From contig NZ_CP064795.1 in assembly GCF_015644725.1 (NCBI RefSeq), positions 1,982,501 to 2,046,500 of the forward strand: a DNA stretch of 64,000 bases, read 5' to 3'. Made by a program: the position numbers and the translations under genes. Under the pieces are notes generated by a model. The model did not search any database and was not told the origin of the DNA. It saw only the letters and a program-made list of their open reading frames with translations. The stretch comes from Salinimonas marina. Lineage in GTDB: Bacteria; Pseudomonadota; Gammaproteobacteria; Enterobacterales; Alteromonadaceae. Each line of letters opens with the position of its first letter. The first letter of the stretch is position 1. This document shows positions 20,915 to 30,857 of the stretch, one piece after another.

Positions 20915-23026
20915 TTATTCGTTATTATCAGCTTTTGGTGCTGGTTTTTCCAACAACTCTTTGATGCTTAAACGAACACGGTTCTGACGGTCAATTTCCA
21001 TCACTTTGACGTCCACCATCTGTCCTTCAGACAGATAGTCAGTGACTTTAGCCACACGCTCATGAGCGATTTGCGAAATGTGTACCAGACCTTCTTTACC
21101 TGGCAACACTTCCACAAAGGCACCAAAGTCAACGACGCGGGTTACTTTACCGTGGTAAGTTTTGCCCACTTCGATTTCAGCTGTGACCTGCTCAATGCGG
21201 CTGATAGCAATATCAGCTTTGGCACGCTCGGTTGCAAAAATCTTGATAGTACCGTCATCTTCAATTTCGATGTTGGTATCTGACTCTTCAGTAATCTGAC
21301 GAATCATGGCGCCGCCTTTACCAATTACGTCGCGGATTTTATCCTGATCAACTTTCATGGTGTAAATACGTGGCGCGTATTCGCTCAGTTCTTCACGGTG
21401 ACCTGAAATGGCTTCATCCATCACATTCAGAATGTGAAGACGTGCTTCCTTGGCTTGTTTAAGCGCAATCTGCATGATTTCTTTGGTGATACCTTCAATC
21501 TTGATATCCATCTGCAGTGCAGTGATACCATTGGTAGTACCTGCCACTTTAAAGTCCATATCGCCCAGGTGATCTTCATCACCCAGAATGTCAGACAGAA
21601 CTACAAAGTTGTCATCGCTTTTCACCAGACCCATCGCAATACCAGCGACTGAAGCTTTAATGGGCACGCCGGCATCCATCAATGCCAGTGAGGTACCACA
21701 TACAGAAGCCATCGACGATGAACCGTTTGACTCGGTAATTTCAGAAACCACACGAACCACATACGGGAATTCTTCTTCGCTAGGCATTACCGCCTGGATA
21801 CCACGTTTAGCCAGTCGACCATGGCCAATCTCACGACGTTTTGGTGAACCGATCATGCCGGTTTCGCCAACGCAATAAGGAGGGAAGTTATAGTGCAGCA
21901 TGAAACGGCTATCACGACGACCCTGCAGCTCATCAATCATCTGTGCGTCACGTTCTGTACCCAGTGTCGCAGCAACAATCGCCTGTGTTTCACCACGGGT
22001 GAACAGCGCTGAACCGTGGGTCCGTGGCAAAATACCAGTGGCGACATCCAGGGCCCGAATCATTGCCGGGTCACGACCATCGATACGAGGTTCGCCAGAA
22101 AGAATCCGTGAACGAACCACATCACTTTCCAGTTCGTGCAGCAGATCCAGAACTTCTTTCTGGTCCTGCTCTTCATCGGCGGCTACAATTTCGGCTACCG
22201 CTTTTTCATTAACTGCAGTGATAGCCTCTTTACGCGCCAGTTTATCAGAGATCTGGTACGCTTCGGTCATCCCTGCGTGCGCTGCTGCTTTTACTTTTTC
22301 TTTCAAAGAAGTATTTTCTGCAGGCGGCTGCCAGTCCCATGATGGTGTGGCTACTTCAGCAGCAAATTCTTTAACCGCAGAGACGACGGTCTGCAGCTGT
22401 TCATGGCCAAACATAACCGCACCCAGCATGACATCTTCAGAAAGCACATCGGCTTCTGATTCAACCATTAACACTGCGCCTTCGGTACCGGCAACAACCA
22501 GATCCAGTTCGCTTTCTTCCTGCTCAGAAGCACGGGTGTTCAGAATGTATTCGCCGTTGGTATAACCTACCCGCGCAGCACCGATAGGGCCGCTAAACGG
22601 GATACCTGAAATAGAAAGCGCCGCTGAGGTTCCGATCATTGACACGATGTCAGTTGGAATTTCAGGGTTTGCAGACATCACGGTTATAACAACCTGAACT
22701 TCGTTTTTGAAGCCTTCAGGAAAAAGTGGGCGGATCGGACGGTCGATAAGACGAGCTGTTAAGGTCTCGCCTTCAGAAGGACGACCTTCACGCTTGAAGA
22801 AACCGCCCGGAATTTTACCGGCCGCATAGGTTTTTTCCTGGTAATTAACCGTTAGCGGGAAGAAGCTTTGATCAGGCTTAGCTTCTTTTTTGCCAACTAC
22901 GGTAACCAATACCGAAGTGTCATCCATGCTTGCCATTACAGCAGCGGTTGCCTGACGGGCAATAACACCAGTCTCTAGAGTGACAGTATGCTGACCATAC
23001 TGAAATGATTTGGTAATAGGAGTCAC
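20915..23026 (-). CDS. pnp: polyribonucleotide nucleotidyltransferase (PNPase)
   Basis: PNPase degrades RNA 3' to 5' by phosphorolysis, with RNase E and others in the degradosome. At 703 residues it shows two RNase PH-like domains ([13 protein letters not shown] at the start; [25 protein letters not shown] and the SSMASVCG active region in the second), then the KH domain ([18 protein letters not shown]) and the S1 domain ([28 protein letters not shown]). It starts at GTG 23026, with AGGA 6 bases upstream. The usual partner rpsO is absent upstream; the next gene is a divergent HNH nuclease. Confidence 0.98.
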   Translation of the reverse strand: MTPITKSFQYGQHTVTLETGVIARQATAAVMASMDDTSVLVTVVGKKEAKPDQSFFPLTVNYQEKTYAAGKIPGGFFKREGRPSEGETLTARLIDRPIRPLFPEGFKNEVQVVITVMSANPEIPTDIVSMIGTSAALSISGIPFSGPIGAARVGYTNGEYILNTRASEQEESELDLVVAGTEGAVLMVESEADVLSEDVMLGAVMFGHEQLQTVVSAVKEFAAEVATPSWDWQPPAENTSLKEKVKAAAHAGMTEAYQISDKLARKEAITAVNEKAVAEIVAADEEQDQKEVLDLLHELESDVVRSRILSGEPRIDGRDPAMIRALDVATGILPRTHGSALFTRGETQAIVAATLGTERDAQMIDELQGRRDSRFMLHYNFPPYCVGETGMIGSPKRREIGHGRLAKRGIQAVMPSEEEFPYVVRVVSEITESNGSSSMASVCGTSLALMDAGVPIKASVAGIAMGLVKSDDNFVVLSDILGDEDHLGDMDFKVAGTTNGITALQMDIKIEGITKEIMQIALKQAKEARLHILNVMDEAISGHREELSEYAPRIYTMKVDQDKIRDVIGKGGAMIRQITEESDTNIEIEDDGTIKIFATERAKADIAISRIEQVTAEIEVGKTYHGKVTRVVDFGAFVEVLPGKEGLVHISQIAHERVAKVTDYLSEGQMVDVKVMEIDRQNRVRLSIKELLEKPAPKADNNE

Positions 23027-23396
23027 TAGTTGTCCTTTAAATATCTGTCTATATATTTCGCTTTTAAACGCGGCGCATAGTATAGCTTTGAAACCCGGCC
23101 AATACCATTGTAAATGTATCCAGAGTCCGCGTTGCCCCGAATATTATGATACTGAACAGGTATTGAATATTGTCATTATGCAAAAGCCCGGCTAGCCAGT
23201 ACATGCATAATAAGAGTGCTACCCTATCAGCCATTGGCAGTGGTGCCAAATTTTACTAAATAGTTAGCGCGGTAATTTTGCGGTCTTTGCCCCTGTGACC
23301 CCACTGGATTTACCCCAGCTGTACATATTTTCACCTAAAGCTGATCATTTATCGTATACTTAACAGAGCATTGGGATTACCCCGGGGAGAAGGACG
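23027..23396. other. 370-base gap between divergent pnp and HNH gene
   Basis: No convincing gene in any frame; in particular no rpsO-like sequence. It must hold the pnp promoter and leader on the minus strand. On the plus strand a TATACT at 23355-23360, with a weak TTCACC 19 bases upstream, may be the HNH promoter. Confidence 0.5.
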
Positions 23397-23951
23397 ATGC
23401 TGATATTACGATTAGATAAAGCCGGCCAACCACAGGATTGGGTCAATCCTGAGCAGGCCGCGCGATTATATTGTCAGCAAAAAGTGTTATTTGAACTGGG
23501 CCAGCACCACCGGGTCTTACATGGAGGCTGGAACCGGCTGGGACAACAGAGTCTTTTAAGGCTATCTACGATTATCGCCTGTGATGGCAAAGTAACGGAT
23601 ATGTCGGGAAAAGTCGCGTTGACGAATCGGTATCTGTTTCGTCGGGATAATTGTCTTTGCTTATATTGTGGTCAGAAGTTTTCGCCGTCGGTGCTCACCA
23701 AAGATCATATTGTACCGCGTTCTCGAGGCGGTCAGGATCGCTGGACCAATGTGGCTACCGCCTGCCAGCGCTGCAACCATTTTAAAGGGGCCCGGACCCC
23801 GGAAGAAGCCAATATGCCCTTACTGGCGGTGCCATTTCGGCCCAATGTCTACGAGCGGTTTTATTTAATGAATCGCCGCATTCTGGCCGACCAGATGCGG
23901 TTTTTAAGCAGCCATTTTTCCCAGCGCCGTGACTGGGAAATCGCGGTTTAG
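23397..23951 (+). CDS. HNH endonuclease family protein
   Basis: This 184-residue protein has a GAAGGA ribosome site before ATG 23397. The HNH module is complete: a CLYCG zinc knuckle, LTKDHIVPRSRGGQDRWTN (the His-Asn core) and CQRCNHFKG as the second knuckle. Stand-alone HNH proteins of this architecture are widespread chromosomal genes in gammaproteobacteria, with no demonstrated single role. It has no associated methylase, repeat array or phage gene here. Its last 4 bases overlap the end of the convergent MscS gene. Confidence 0.88.
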   Translation: MLILRLDKAGQPQDWVNPEQAARLYCQQKVLFELGQHHRVLHGGWNRLGQQSLLRLSTIIACDGKVTDMSGKVALTNRYLFRRDNCLCLYCGQKFSPSVLTKDHIVPRSRGGQDRWTNVATACQRCNHFKGARTPEEANMPLLAVPFRPNVYERFYLMNRRILADQMRFLSSHFSQRRDWEIAV

Positions 23952-24829
23952 TCCTCTATAAGGTGTGGCTCGCGGCCTTCCTTCAGCTCGGCCAGAGCCC
24001 GGTGCCACAGATTCATCCAGTCAGCCGAAATCTTTTGCTGCAAATCATGGGCCTCCGCAGTAGGACAAAACAGCTCTACGGTAATCACAATATGGGCCAT
24101 CTCATTGGTTCCCACGCCGATGGTCGGGTCAATATGGATAAACTCCACTTCCAGATGACGTTCAATTAAGCCTTTATACCGCTCGGCAACATCACGGTAA
24201 AATTCACAATGGGCTTTGGCCCGGGCAATGAAGGCCGGTAACAGACTATAAGGATTAACCTGAGGTTCGCAGGTAATGCTAAAGGTATGCAGATTATAAC
24301 GACGCAAAAAGTTTAAATTGCGTACACTTTGGGTGACCAACTGGCTATTCGGTACATAAACGTGCTTACCGGTGTAGGAATAGGTTTCAGGATCCACCTC
24401 TAGCAACGCGGTTTTCGCCCAGTCCATTTCGACCACCTCGCCGACAGCCTGATTCATTTGCACCCAGTCGCCCACCCGAAAAGGCTTGGCGCCCAGATAA
24501 TAAATGAACCCCAGAAAACACTGAATAAACTCACGCATGGCGATTACAATTGCCACCATAAAGGCAGCGATTGAAATAGCCAGACTCTGAATTTCAGAGC
24601 TCCACACCATCACCAACAGAATAAACAAGCAGCCATTGCTGATTTGTTCCAGCAGATTAAGGGTGTGACGACCGTCTTCGCCTTTGCGTTTACTGCGATG
24701 ACGAATCAACCACAGCGTAAACCGCTGTAGCGACAAAAAAAGCACCACTATGACAGCAGAGGTCAGTAGCTTATACTCCGCGGCAAACGAAATTATGTTC
24801 TGCCAAAGCTGTTGAAAATCGTACGGCAA
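23948..24829 (-). CDS. MscS family mechanosensitive channel
   Basis: About 294 residues if begun at TTG 24829, which has GGAG 7 bases upstream; the ORF upstream of this runs into the proA terminator and is unlikely to be coding. Two or three N-terminal helices are followed by the pore-lining and beta-domain region: FIYYLGAKPFRVGDWVQMNQAVGEVVEMDW, then KHVYVPNSQLVTQSVRNL, the MscS beta-domain hallmark. The C-terminal alpha/beta domain is complete. MscS channels release solutes on hypo-osmotic shock. It is downstream of proBA on the same strand, but separated by a terminator. Confidence 0.85.
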   Translation of the reverse strand: MPYDFQQLWQNIISFAAEYKLLTSAVIVVLFLSLQRFTLWLIRHRSKRKGEDGRHTLNLLEQISNGCLFILLVMVWSSEIQSLAISIAAFMVAIVIAMREFIQCFLGFIYYLGAKPFRVGDWVQMNQAVGEVVEMDWAKTALLEVDPETYSYTGKHVYVPNSQLVTQSVRNLNFLRRYNLHTFSITCEPQVNPYSLLPAFIARAKAHCEFYRDVAERYKGLIERHLEVEFIHIDPTIGVGTNEMAHIVITVELFCPTAEAHDLQQKISADWMNLWHRALAELKEGREPHLIED

Positions 24830-24870
24830 GCCTGCTCTCCTGTGGCCGGTAACAAGTTTTTGATACACAT

Positions 24871-24901
24871 AAAAAAACACCGGGCACAATGCCCGGTGTT
24901 T
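24871..24901 (-). terminator. rho-independent terminator after proA
   Basis: Arms ACACCGGGC and GCCCGGTGT around a 5-base loop, with a run of seven A on the plus side that is the U tract for minus-strand transcription. It ends the proBA transcript 40 bases after the proA stop. Confidence 0.9.
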
Positions 24902-24940
24902 ATTATGACGAAAGCCGCTTCGGCTAACAATGCAGACCAG

Positions 24941-26188
24941 TTAATTTCTGATCTGACCTTCACCATTAACCAGATATTTTTCCGCAGTCAGCGACTCCAG
25001 ACCCATAGGTCCATAGGCATGCAATTTGGTCGTTGCTATGCCGATTTCAGCGCCAAGGCCAAGCTGACTTCCGTCGGAGAAGCGTGAAGAGGCGTTAACC
25101 ATAACCACCGCAGCATCAACAGCCAGCTGAAAATGCTGTGCAGTTTTCTCATCCTTAGTACAGATGACTTCGGTGTGGTTACTGCCAAATACCGCAATGT
25201 GGTCCAGCGCCCCGTCAAAATCATCCACCACGCGGATGGCGATTTCAAGGCCCAGGTACTCTTCACCATACTGGTCTTCACCGATAACATCAGCATCCTC
25301 AAAATACTGACTGCCTTTTTCGTTCACGTGTACTTTAACACTGTGTTCTTTAAAGGCTTCGGCGACCTTTGGCAAAAAATCAGCGGCAACAGCCTGATGC
25401 ACGACCAGACCTTCCAGGGCATTACATACACCGGTACGCTGTGTCTTTCCATTTAGCAGTATCTGCAGCGCTTCGTCCAGATCGGCGTGCTGATCAACAT
25501 ACAGATGACATACGCCTTTGAAATGCTGAATAACCGGCACCTTGGAGTTTTCGGTCACATAATTGATAAGACCTTCACCACCACGGGGGATGATCACATC
25601 AATATAATCACGTTGTTCCATCAATTCCTGCATCAGTGAACGATCAGGATTAGGCACCACGGTAATCAAGGCTTTGGGCAGATCGTGTTTTTCCAGCACA
25701 TCCTGCAGTAACTCGGCAATCGCCAGACTTGAATCCAGCGCCTCTTTACCGCCACGCAGAATTACGCCATTCCCCGATTTAAAGCACAACGCCCCGGCAT
25801 CGGCCGTAACATTTGGACGTGCTTCATAAATCATGCATACCACGCCTAAGGGAATACGCATCTTACGAATTTTAATACCATTTGGTCTGGTACCAAATTC
25901 GCGGGTTGAACCCACAGGATCATCCAGTTCAATAATCGTCTCAATACCTGCGGCCATATCTTCGATCCGTGCATCATCCAGGATCAGCCGGTCGATAAGC
26001 GCGGCATCCAGATTATTGTCTTTGGCCCGGCCGACTTCTTTTTCGTTAACGGCTTTAATTTTGTCTTTGTTAGAGCGAATCGCCTGCGCCATATCCTTTA
26101 GTACAGCATTTTTGGATGCGGTATCTAATACTGCCAGTTTCTGGGCGGCTTTTTTCGCGTCTTGTGCTAACTGTGTAATTAAACTCAT
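24941..26188 (-). CDS. proA: gamma-glutamyl phosphate reductase
   Basis: ProA is the second step of proline synthesis, reducing gamma-glutamyl phosphate with NADPH to the semialdehyde. At 415 residues it is full length; the aldehyde dehydrogenase-like fold is shown by VCMIYEARPNVTADAGALCFKSGN, ILRGGKEA, the catalytic cysteine in GKTQRTGVCNALE, and HAYGPMGLESLT at the end. ATG 26188 overlaps the proB stop in an ATGA arrangement, implying translational coupling. Proline is also an osmoprotectant, which fits the neighbouring MscS channel, though the genes are split by a terminator. Confidence 0.97.
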   Translation of the reverse strand: MSLITQLAQDAKKAAQKLAVLDTASKNAVLKDMAQAIRSNKDKIKAVNEKEVGRAKDNNLDAALIDRLILDDARIEDMAAGIETIIELDDPVGSTREFGTRPNGIKIRKMRIPLGVVCMIYEARPNVTADAGALCFKSGNGVILRGGKEALDSSLAIAELLQDVLEKHDLPKALITVVPNPDRSLMQELMEQRDYIDVIIPRGGEGLINYVTENSKVPVIQHFKGVCHLYVDQHADLDEALQILLNGKTQRTGVCNALEGLVVHQAVAADFLPKVAEAFKEHSVKVHVNEKGSQYFEDADVIGEDQYGEEYLGLEIAIRVVDDFDGALDHIAVFGSNHTEVICTKDEKTAQHFQLAVDAAVVMVNASSRFSDGSQLGLGAEIGIATTKLHAYGPMGLESLTAEKYLVNGEGQIRN

Positions 26189-27299
26189 TCATTCTCCAAA
26201 TTTGCTAAATGCTGATTCGAAATAATAGGACCGGTTTTCTCTTCAAACTCGGTCGCGAACTCTTCGTTTTCCTGTTTAGCGATAAAGTTCAGCAGACAAC
26301 TGCTGTAGTTGGATCTGGCTTTAACCAGTTTTGTGCCATCCACTTTTCGAACCAAAATAGTATCACCTACCGAGAACTCACCTTTCACATCAATAATTTC
26401 GCTACTGGTAAGCTCATCGGTGCTATCCGAAAGAGAGGCATCAAAACGACTTTCGACAATCACCTCGCCTTGGGCATTAGAGGTATGCCTCATCCAGTGC
26501 ACATTCTCTTTCATAGGCACTTCGTGCGCCTGGAAGTGAGTGCCCGGATTTTTGCCATCCAACAGCATATTGAACGACAGTTCGGTAAAGCCATTGATGA
26601 TAAAAGTATCGATGCCATGGGACACTGCTTTTTCTGCGGCCTCAATCTTGGTCCGCATACCGCCGGTACCCACACCGTCTTTTGCAGCACCACCGGCCAT
26701 GGCATAGATACTTTCGTCAATATTTTCCACCCATGACAATAACTTCGCATCATCATTTTCATGGGGTTTTTGTCGTACAATCCATCGATATCGGAACAAA
26801 TAATCAGCGCATCAGCATCAGCAGCGGCAGCCACCATCGCTGATAAATTATCGTTGTCACCGACTTTAAGCTTGTCCGTCGTCACCGTATCGTTTTCGTT
26901 TACAATGGGTAAAATATTGTTGTCCAGCAGACTGAACAGAGTGTCACGAATACTGACATAACGTTCACGATCACGCAGGTCCGCGTGGGTCAGCAAAATC
27001 TGCGCAGAGTGAAAGTCAAACAACTTATCCCAGGTAGAAATCATTTCTGTCTGACCGGCAGCCGCCATTGCTTTTTTAATCGCGATATCAGGCGTATCCG
27101 TATCCTGTTCAGTAAATTGATGCGACCCCGCCGCCACTGAACCTGAAGAAACCAAGACCACCTGGATACCTTCTGCCCGGCATTTAACGATGAACTGCGC
27201 AATGCTCAGTAGATAATGGCTACTGCACCCTTGTCTGTTGGGTGCGATCAGGGCACTTCCTACCTTAATTACAATACGTTTCCAATTTGCACGATTCAT
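26185..27299 (-). CDS. proB: glutamate 5-kinase ProB (one-base frameshift)
   Basis: ProB phosphorylates glutamate, the feedback-controlled first step of proline synthesis. I place the start at ATG 27299 (MNRANWKRIVIKVGSALI), with AAGGTG 9 bases upstream; the frame is open further up without a site. The kinase core shows VLVSSGSVAAG, NENDTV and DNDNLSAMVA; the second part carries AMAGGAAKDGVGTGGM and a PUA domain. The frame shifts at GGGG 26763-26766: one extra C on the minus strand gives YDKNPHENDDAKLL and a 371-residue protein. proA follows with overlap. Confidence 0.92.
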
Positions 27300-27449
27300 A
27301 GTATTAATCACCTTAAAACTGTTGTTCCGCAAGTTCCTGACTGGTTTGTAAGCTATTGGTGCCGAAACACCCTGGCTGGAGCTTTAAACGACCTGCATCG
27401 ATGATGCTGGCCATAGCTCCGGCAAACCCCGGAGTTAATTGATAAATAG

Positions 27450-27957
27450 TCATGCCTGATCTGTACTCATCATTCCTGTAACAGGTCTTAACCCGTAGTG
27501 AGACACCATAGATTTCAACAACCAGGTGAATCCCACACTTTGCGTCAGGTGGTTTTTATACCCCTTTAGTTGCGCAAATGGATTAATTTTAAGACCAACA
27601 GAAATTGTCTGTACGCCTGACAATAAAAATATAAATGCCGCCCACCATAACGCTGTTACGTCAGCTTTTGGCTTTAATAAACACCGTGTATCTCCCTGCC
27701 TGGGCATACAAATCCACTGTGTTTGGTAGTGTTGTGATGAGACGCTAACATGGACATAAGAAGCCGTTGTGTTCAACGCTGTCGATGTTGTCTTTAGAAG
27801 AAGGTGGCCACTGGTATTACAGTCACCGGGTAGAGGATTCACCTTACGCTGCCCCACGTCCGTAGATTACTGCGTTTTGATTGCATATTCCCAACCAAGA
27901 GAAAAAGTGTACAGGCGCACACAAGATCATCAGCAGCAGTGATAAGTGGTTTAGCAT
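27450..27957 (-). pseudogene. possible membrane protein gene with a frameshift, unknown function
   Basis: From ATG 27957 one frame reads a signal-like start MLNHLSLLLMILCAPVHFF and continues to YGRGAA before stopping. If one base is removed from the CCCC run at 27852-27855, it joins the downstream 135-residue frame (GQRKVNPLPGDCNTSGHLL ... ALWWAAFIFLLSG ... VTGMMSTDQA), giving about 168 residues with an N-terminal and a central hydrophobic segment. A GAGGAG lies 14 bases before the ATG, a little far. This would need an extra base in the data, the opposite sign to all other breaks here, so the join may be real decay or chance. No family recognised. Confidence 0.35.
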
Positions 27958-28284
27958 AATGTAGAAATTGTCTCCTCTATCGCTTAAAAGACTGGCAGAA
28001 AATTGCGGCTGCCGGTTAATTTGAGCTCTAACTATATCAGTGAAAATACTGCTATTGCAAATCGGAAATGTTTTTATCTCTAACTAAAAAGCAAATAAGT
28101 TCGCACGCCATATTTACGAAATACACACATACTATGTAGACCATCACTACGCTGAAACCCTGTCACAGCAAAGAATGTGGTCAACAATGATAAGATTTTA
28201 TAAATGTAAATTTTTTGTGCATTTTTGCATCAGGCTTTTAGTTAACTGCAATAATATTCATTTCAATTGAATGGTATATTTTCG
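27958..28284. other. AT-rich gap with no gene seen
   Basis: About 330 bases between the possible membrane gene and the end of the topoisomerase gene. The right half is markedly AT-rich, with TTTATAAATGTAAATTTTTT-like runs. No ORF, RNA gene or clear hairpin was found. Confidence 0.5.
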
Positions 28285-29285
28285 TCATCGCCACCGTATT
28301 ATGGTATTTAGCAACTTTTCTGTAGCGGAAACAGAGGCATCACTCATGCCCTGTTTTTGAATAATCTGACGCATTTCTGACAGGGTTTCTGTACGGGGCC
28401 TGGTATCTTCCACCAGCGCCACCAGTTGCGGATGTAAATAGTATTGGCGACACACTGCTGGCGTATTACCCAGCATAGAGGCCACATGTGAGGTCAGTGT
28501 TGCCGGCCATGTGCGACGTTTGTTTTCCTGAATTTTTGCTTCCACATCGGGCAGCGAAAAAAGTCCGAAGCGACTGGCGCCCCAGGTGCGAAAGTCCTTG
28601 CAGGAAAATTCATCGCCCATATGGGAGTGAATAAAGCTATTCACATCATCTGAGTCGATGTCCTGCCAGTGGCCCGGCGACGCTTCGTAGCGAAACAACG
28701 CATAGCCTCGTGCTTCGGCGCTTTGGGCGACCAACTTGGACAATTCCGGATTGTCAATTTCTACCTCGCGGGTTTGTTATGTTTTCCAACAAACGAAAGG
28801 CGAGCGTGGCCGTCTTCGGTATCTACATGTTTACGCCGTAAGGTGGTCAGCCCATACGTGTTATTCTGGCTGGTATACTGGCGATTGCCCGCACGCAAGC
28901 CCGTGTGGTCTAACAGTAAACAGACCAGCGCCAGGGTTTTTTCTTCACGCCAGCGGGTGTTATCAACCTGCTCCCAGCAGTAGCGGCGAAACTCAGGTAA
29001 GGCTTGGCCAAAATCCGATAAGCGTGAGAATTTTGCGGCTTGCTGACGTTTGTGCCAAAGCTCATGATAAATATACTGTTTACGGCCTTTGGCGTCGTAG
29101 CCCGTGGCCTGCAGATCGGCCTTTGCATCCTTCGCTATTCGCACATCCTGCCATACTGGGGGGATCCCCAATTTATCCAGACGCTTAATGACCCGTTGCG
29201 AGGTCACTTTGTTGCCGGTCGGGTAAAAATAACAAAAGCCTTTGCCTCTTTTGACCCGACGTATTTCCAATTGTGCTGTGCTCAT
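28285..29285 (-). CDS. type IB DNA topoisomerase, poxvirus-like (one-base frameshift)
   Basis: Bacterial type IB topoisomerases relax supercoils through a 3'-phosphotyrosine. The N-terminal part has GIPPVWQDVRIA, GRKQYIYH, the active-site region EEKTLALVCLLLDHTGLRAGN and YGLTTLRRKHV. The C-terminal part has DFRTWGAS, a classic signature, and VCRQYYLHP with the expected catalytic tyrosine. The two are joined by adding one base at GGG 28770-28772, which reads KHNKPREVEID in agreement with the conserved charged strand; the total is 333 residues. It lies 26 bases after the flavodoxin-like gene, probably one operon. Confidence 0.9.
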
Positions 29286-29311
29286 AAAAATATATCATTC
29301 ATAAAATAGTT

Positions 29312-29803
29312 CTACCCATCCTGGTGCCACCGGATGACAATATCGGCCATACGCAGGCCGAAGGTATAAGCCCTGGCGATGGTATCGGTTGCTGCAAAAG
29401 GCGAAAAAATCACCTCACTGGCGGCCATATCATCCCCTAGCCAAATCATGTCATTACGGGTACAAAACAAAGATAGCTCAAGCAGTTGATTTATATTCCC
29501 GGCGTGCAGTTTATTATGAGTGTAAGCGGTGGCCAGTTGATTCTTCATAACCCCTGAAAAGATCTGACCCGCTGGAGCATAGTATTGTTTATCCACCAGC
29601 CTGAAACCTGAGCTTTGGGTGCAACATGCACTGAATATTACCCCGGCAAAAGGTCTGAGAAAGTCCTGGTTGTGTTGCAGGCAGGGTAAGCTGATAACCT
29701 CACTTTCAAGCTGCCTGTCTCGAATAGCCCGACATAGTGCCATCACCGTAGGGTCAGGCGTGGTCTTAAAATTTTCACAGATTATTGCCAGTGAGGGTTG
29801 CAT
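29312..29803 (-). CDS. divergent flavodoxin/WrbA-like protein
   Basis: I choose ATG 29803 (MQPSLAIICENF), with GGAG 7 bases upstream. The 163-residue protein has the outline of the flavodoxin fold: a first hydrophobic strand, AGVIFSACCTQSSGF at the position of the second FMN loop, a GQIFSGVMKNQLATAYTHNKLHAGN stretch resembling the WrbA region that begins with GxLxGKxxxxFxS, and a C-terminal helix AYTFGLRMADIVIRW. The first loop lacks the usual serine-rich phosphate-binding motif (it reads ENFKTTPDP), so FMN binding is uncertain. Family call by shape; quinone reductase activity should not be assumed. Confidence 0.6.
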   Translation of the reverse strand: MQPSLAIICENFKTTPDPTVMALCRAIRDRQLESEVISLPCLQHNQDFLRPFAGVIFSACCTQSSGFRLVDKQYYAPAGQIFSGVMKNQLATAYTHNKLHAGNINQLLELSLFCTRNDMIWLGDDMAASEVIFSPFAATDTIARAYTFGLRMADIVIRWHQDG

Positions 29804-30241
29804 ATTACCACTCCAGGTCAGGTGGTATTGGCAAGCAATCGATGACACCTACTTTCTTGCCAATTACCTCTACAAGTCATACTTGTTTACTAGCAAAGAC
29901 TTTGCCACACAATGATTCCCTAAGGGCAAGTGCCGGAGCCCAAAGGGATGGCATGCAGGCAGGCCTTGACAGGGAAGATGAGACGCTTTTACGACAAAGG
30001 AATATTTTCAATGTAAATGGCTATATCCACGTAAAATCTACGCAAGTGTCCGATTTTTTGCATCAAAAATAACTATAAGATATGATAAATATGTTAAATA
30101 CTTCACTATTTTCAATATGTTGAAAAAAAGGGTACAAGTCTTGAATCAGCTTTTGACAAACCAACCCAATGGCAAACCTGACCGATAACTGACAACGGAT
30201 TTATGTGAGTCGTTCAGGGTTGCCACAACAGTGGTGAGAAC
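29804..30241. other. intergenic region between divergent genes
   Basis: About 440 bases without a supportable gene. It should hold the promoters of the flavodoxin-topoisomerase pair (minus) and of the YflT-like gene (plus). A TTGACA at 30153-30158 is the best -35-like element toward the latter, but no good -10 lies at the right distance. Confidence 0.4.
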
Positions 30242-30795
30242 ATGCACGAACATTCAAAAATTGATGAGATGCGCGAGGCTATTATGGCTTCTCAGCAGAC
30301 CCAGATCGCGGCAGTGTTTGAATCCGAACAGGATGCCCACGAATCCGTAAAAGTATTAACCAGCAAAGGCAAACTGGACGCCAAACAAATTGTGGTGATC
30401 GACCCCCAGGATCATGACTTCAGCCGCAAAATTGAAGATGACAGCGAAAAGCTGGGTAAACATATGTGGTACTCACACCTGTGGCTGGGTGCGGGGGCTT
30501 GTTGCTGGGATTAGGGGTGGCCTGGTTATTGGTAAGTTTTGGCCCGGCTCTTACGCAAAACAATCCGCTGTTCACTTATATTGCAATGATAAGTCCAGGC
30601 ATCTTTATCGGGCTATTTATTGCAGGGTTAATCAGCCTTCGTCCGGATCGCAGTGAGGTTATTGATACGGTACGTCATGCTATCCGACGCAAACACTTTG
30701 CGGTGATAGTGAATCTAAAGCAGAGTCAGTCTCCAGCCCGCATCAGCGAACTTCTAGGCCAACGTAGTCACAAAGTGGTCGAAGCAGTCGCCTGA
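30242..30795 (+). CDS. YflT-like stress domain membrane protein (one-base frameshift)
   Basis: The N-terminal 65 residues (TQIAAVFESEQDAHESVKVL, then LDAKQIVVIDPQD) resemble the small YflT/general stress protein 17M domain. Two hydrophobic segments follow (GLLLGLGVAWLLVSFGPAL and YIAMISPGIFIGLFIAGLISL), then a basic cytosolic tail. The frame breaks at GGGGG 30493-30497; one added G reads GAGGLLLGLGVAW and gives 184 residues. The pattern resembles membrane stress proteins, but a function cannot be stated. The start at 30242 has GGTGAG 4-5 bases upstream. It converges with an SDR gene. Confidence 0.7.
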
Positions 30796-30823
30796 GCTCA
30801 TAGCAGCCTTTCTCATATTGAAC

Positions 30824-30849
30824 AAAAGAAGGCCAGCATTGCTGACCTT
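30824..30849 (-). terminator. terminator after the SDR gene
   Basis: Minus-strand hairpin AAGGTCAGC-AAT-GCTGGCCTT with one U-G pair, followed by CTTTTG. It lies 9 bases after the SDR stop, in the gap between convergent genes. Confidence 0.7.
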
Positions 30850-30857
30850 TGGTGTTG

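Noticed and set aside
21900..22565. A 221-residue open frame on the plus strand within pnp
   Set aside because: Antisense shadow of pnp; rich in Ser/Ala/Thr as expected from reverse translation, with no ribosome site or family motif.
23397..23951. HNH gene as part of a restriction or phage defence system
   Set aside because: No methylase, helicase, integrase or other defence gene nearby; common stand-alone chromosomal family.
24830..24889. Upstream ATG for the MscS gene at 24889
   Set aside because: Lies within the proA terminator hairpin; TTG 24829 has a proper ribosome site.
29785..30072. 95-residue plus frame in the gap upstream of the YflT-like gene
   Set aside because: Overlaps the start of the flavodoxin-like gene, no ribosome site, no recognisable motif.
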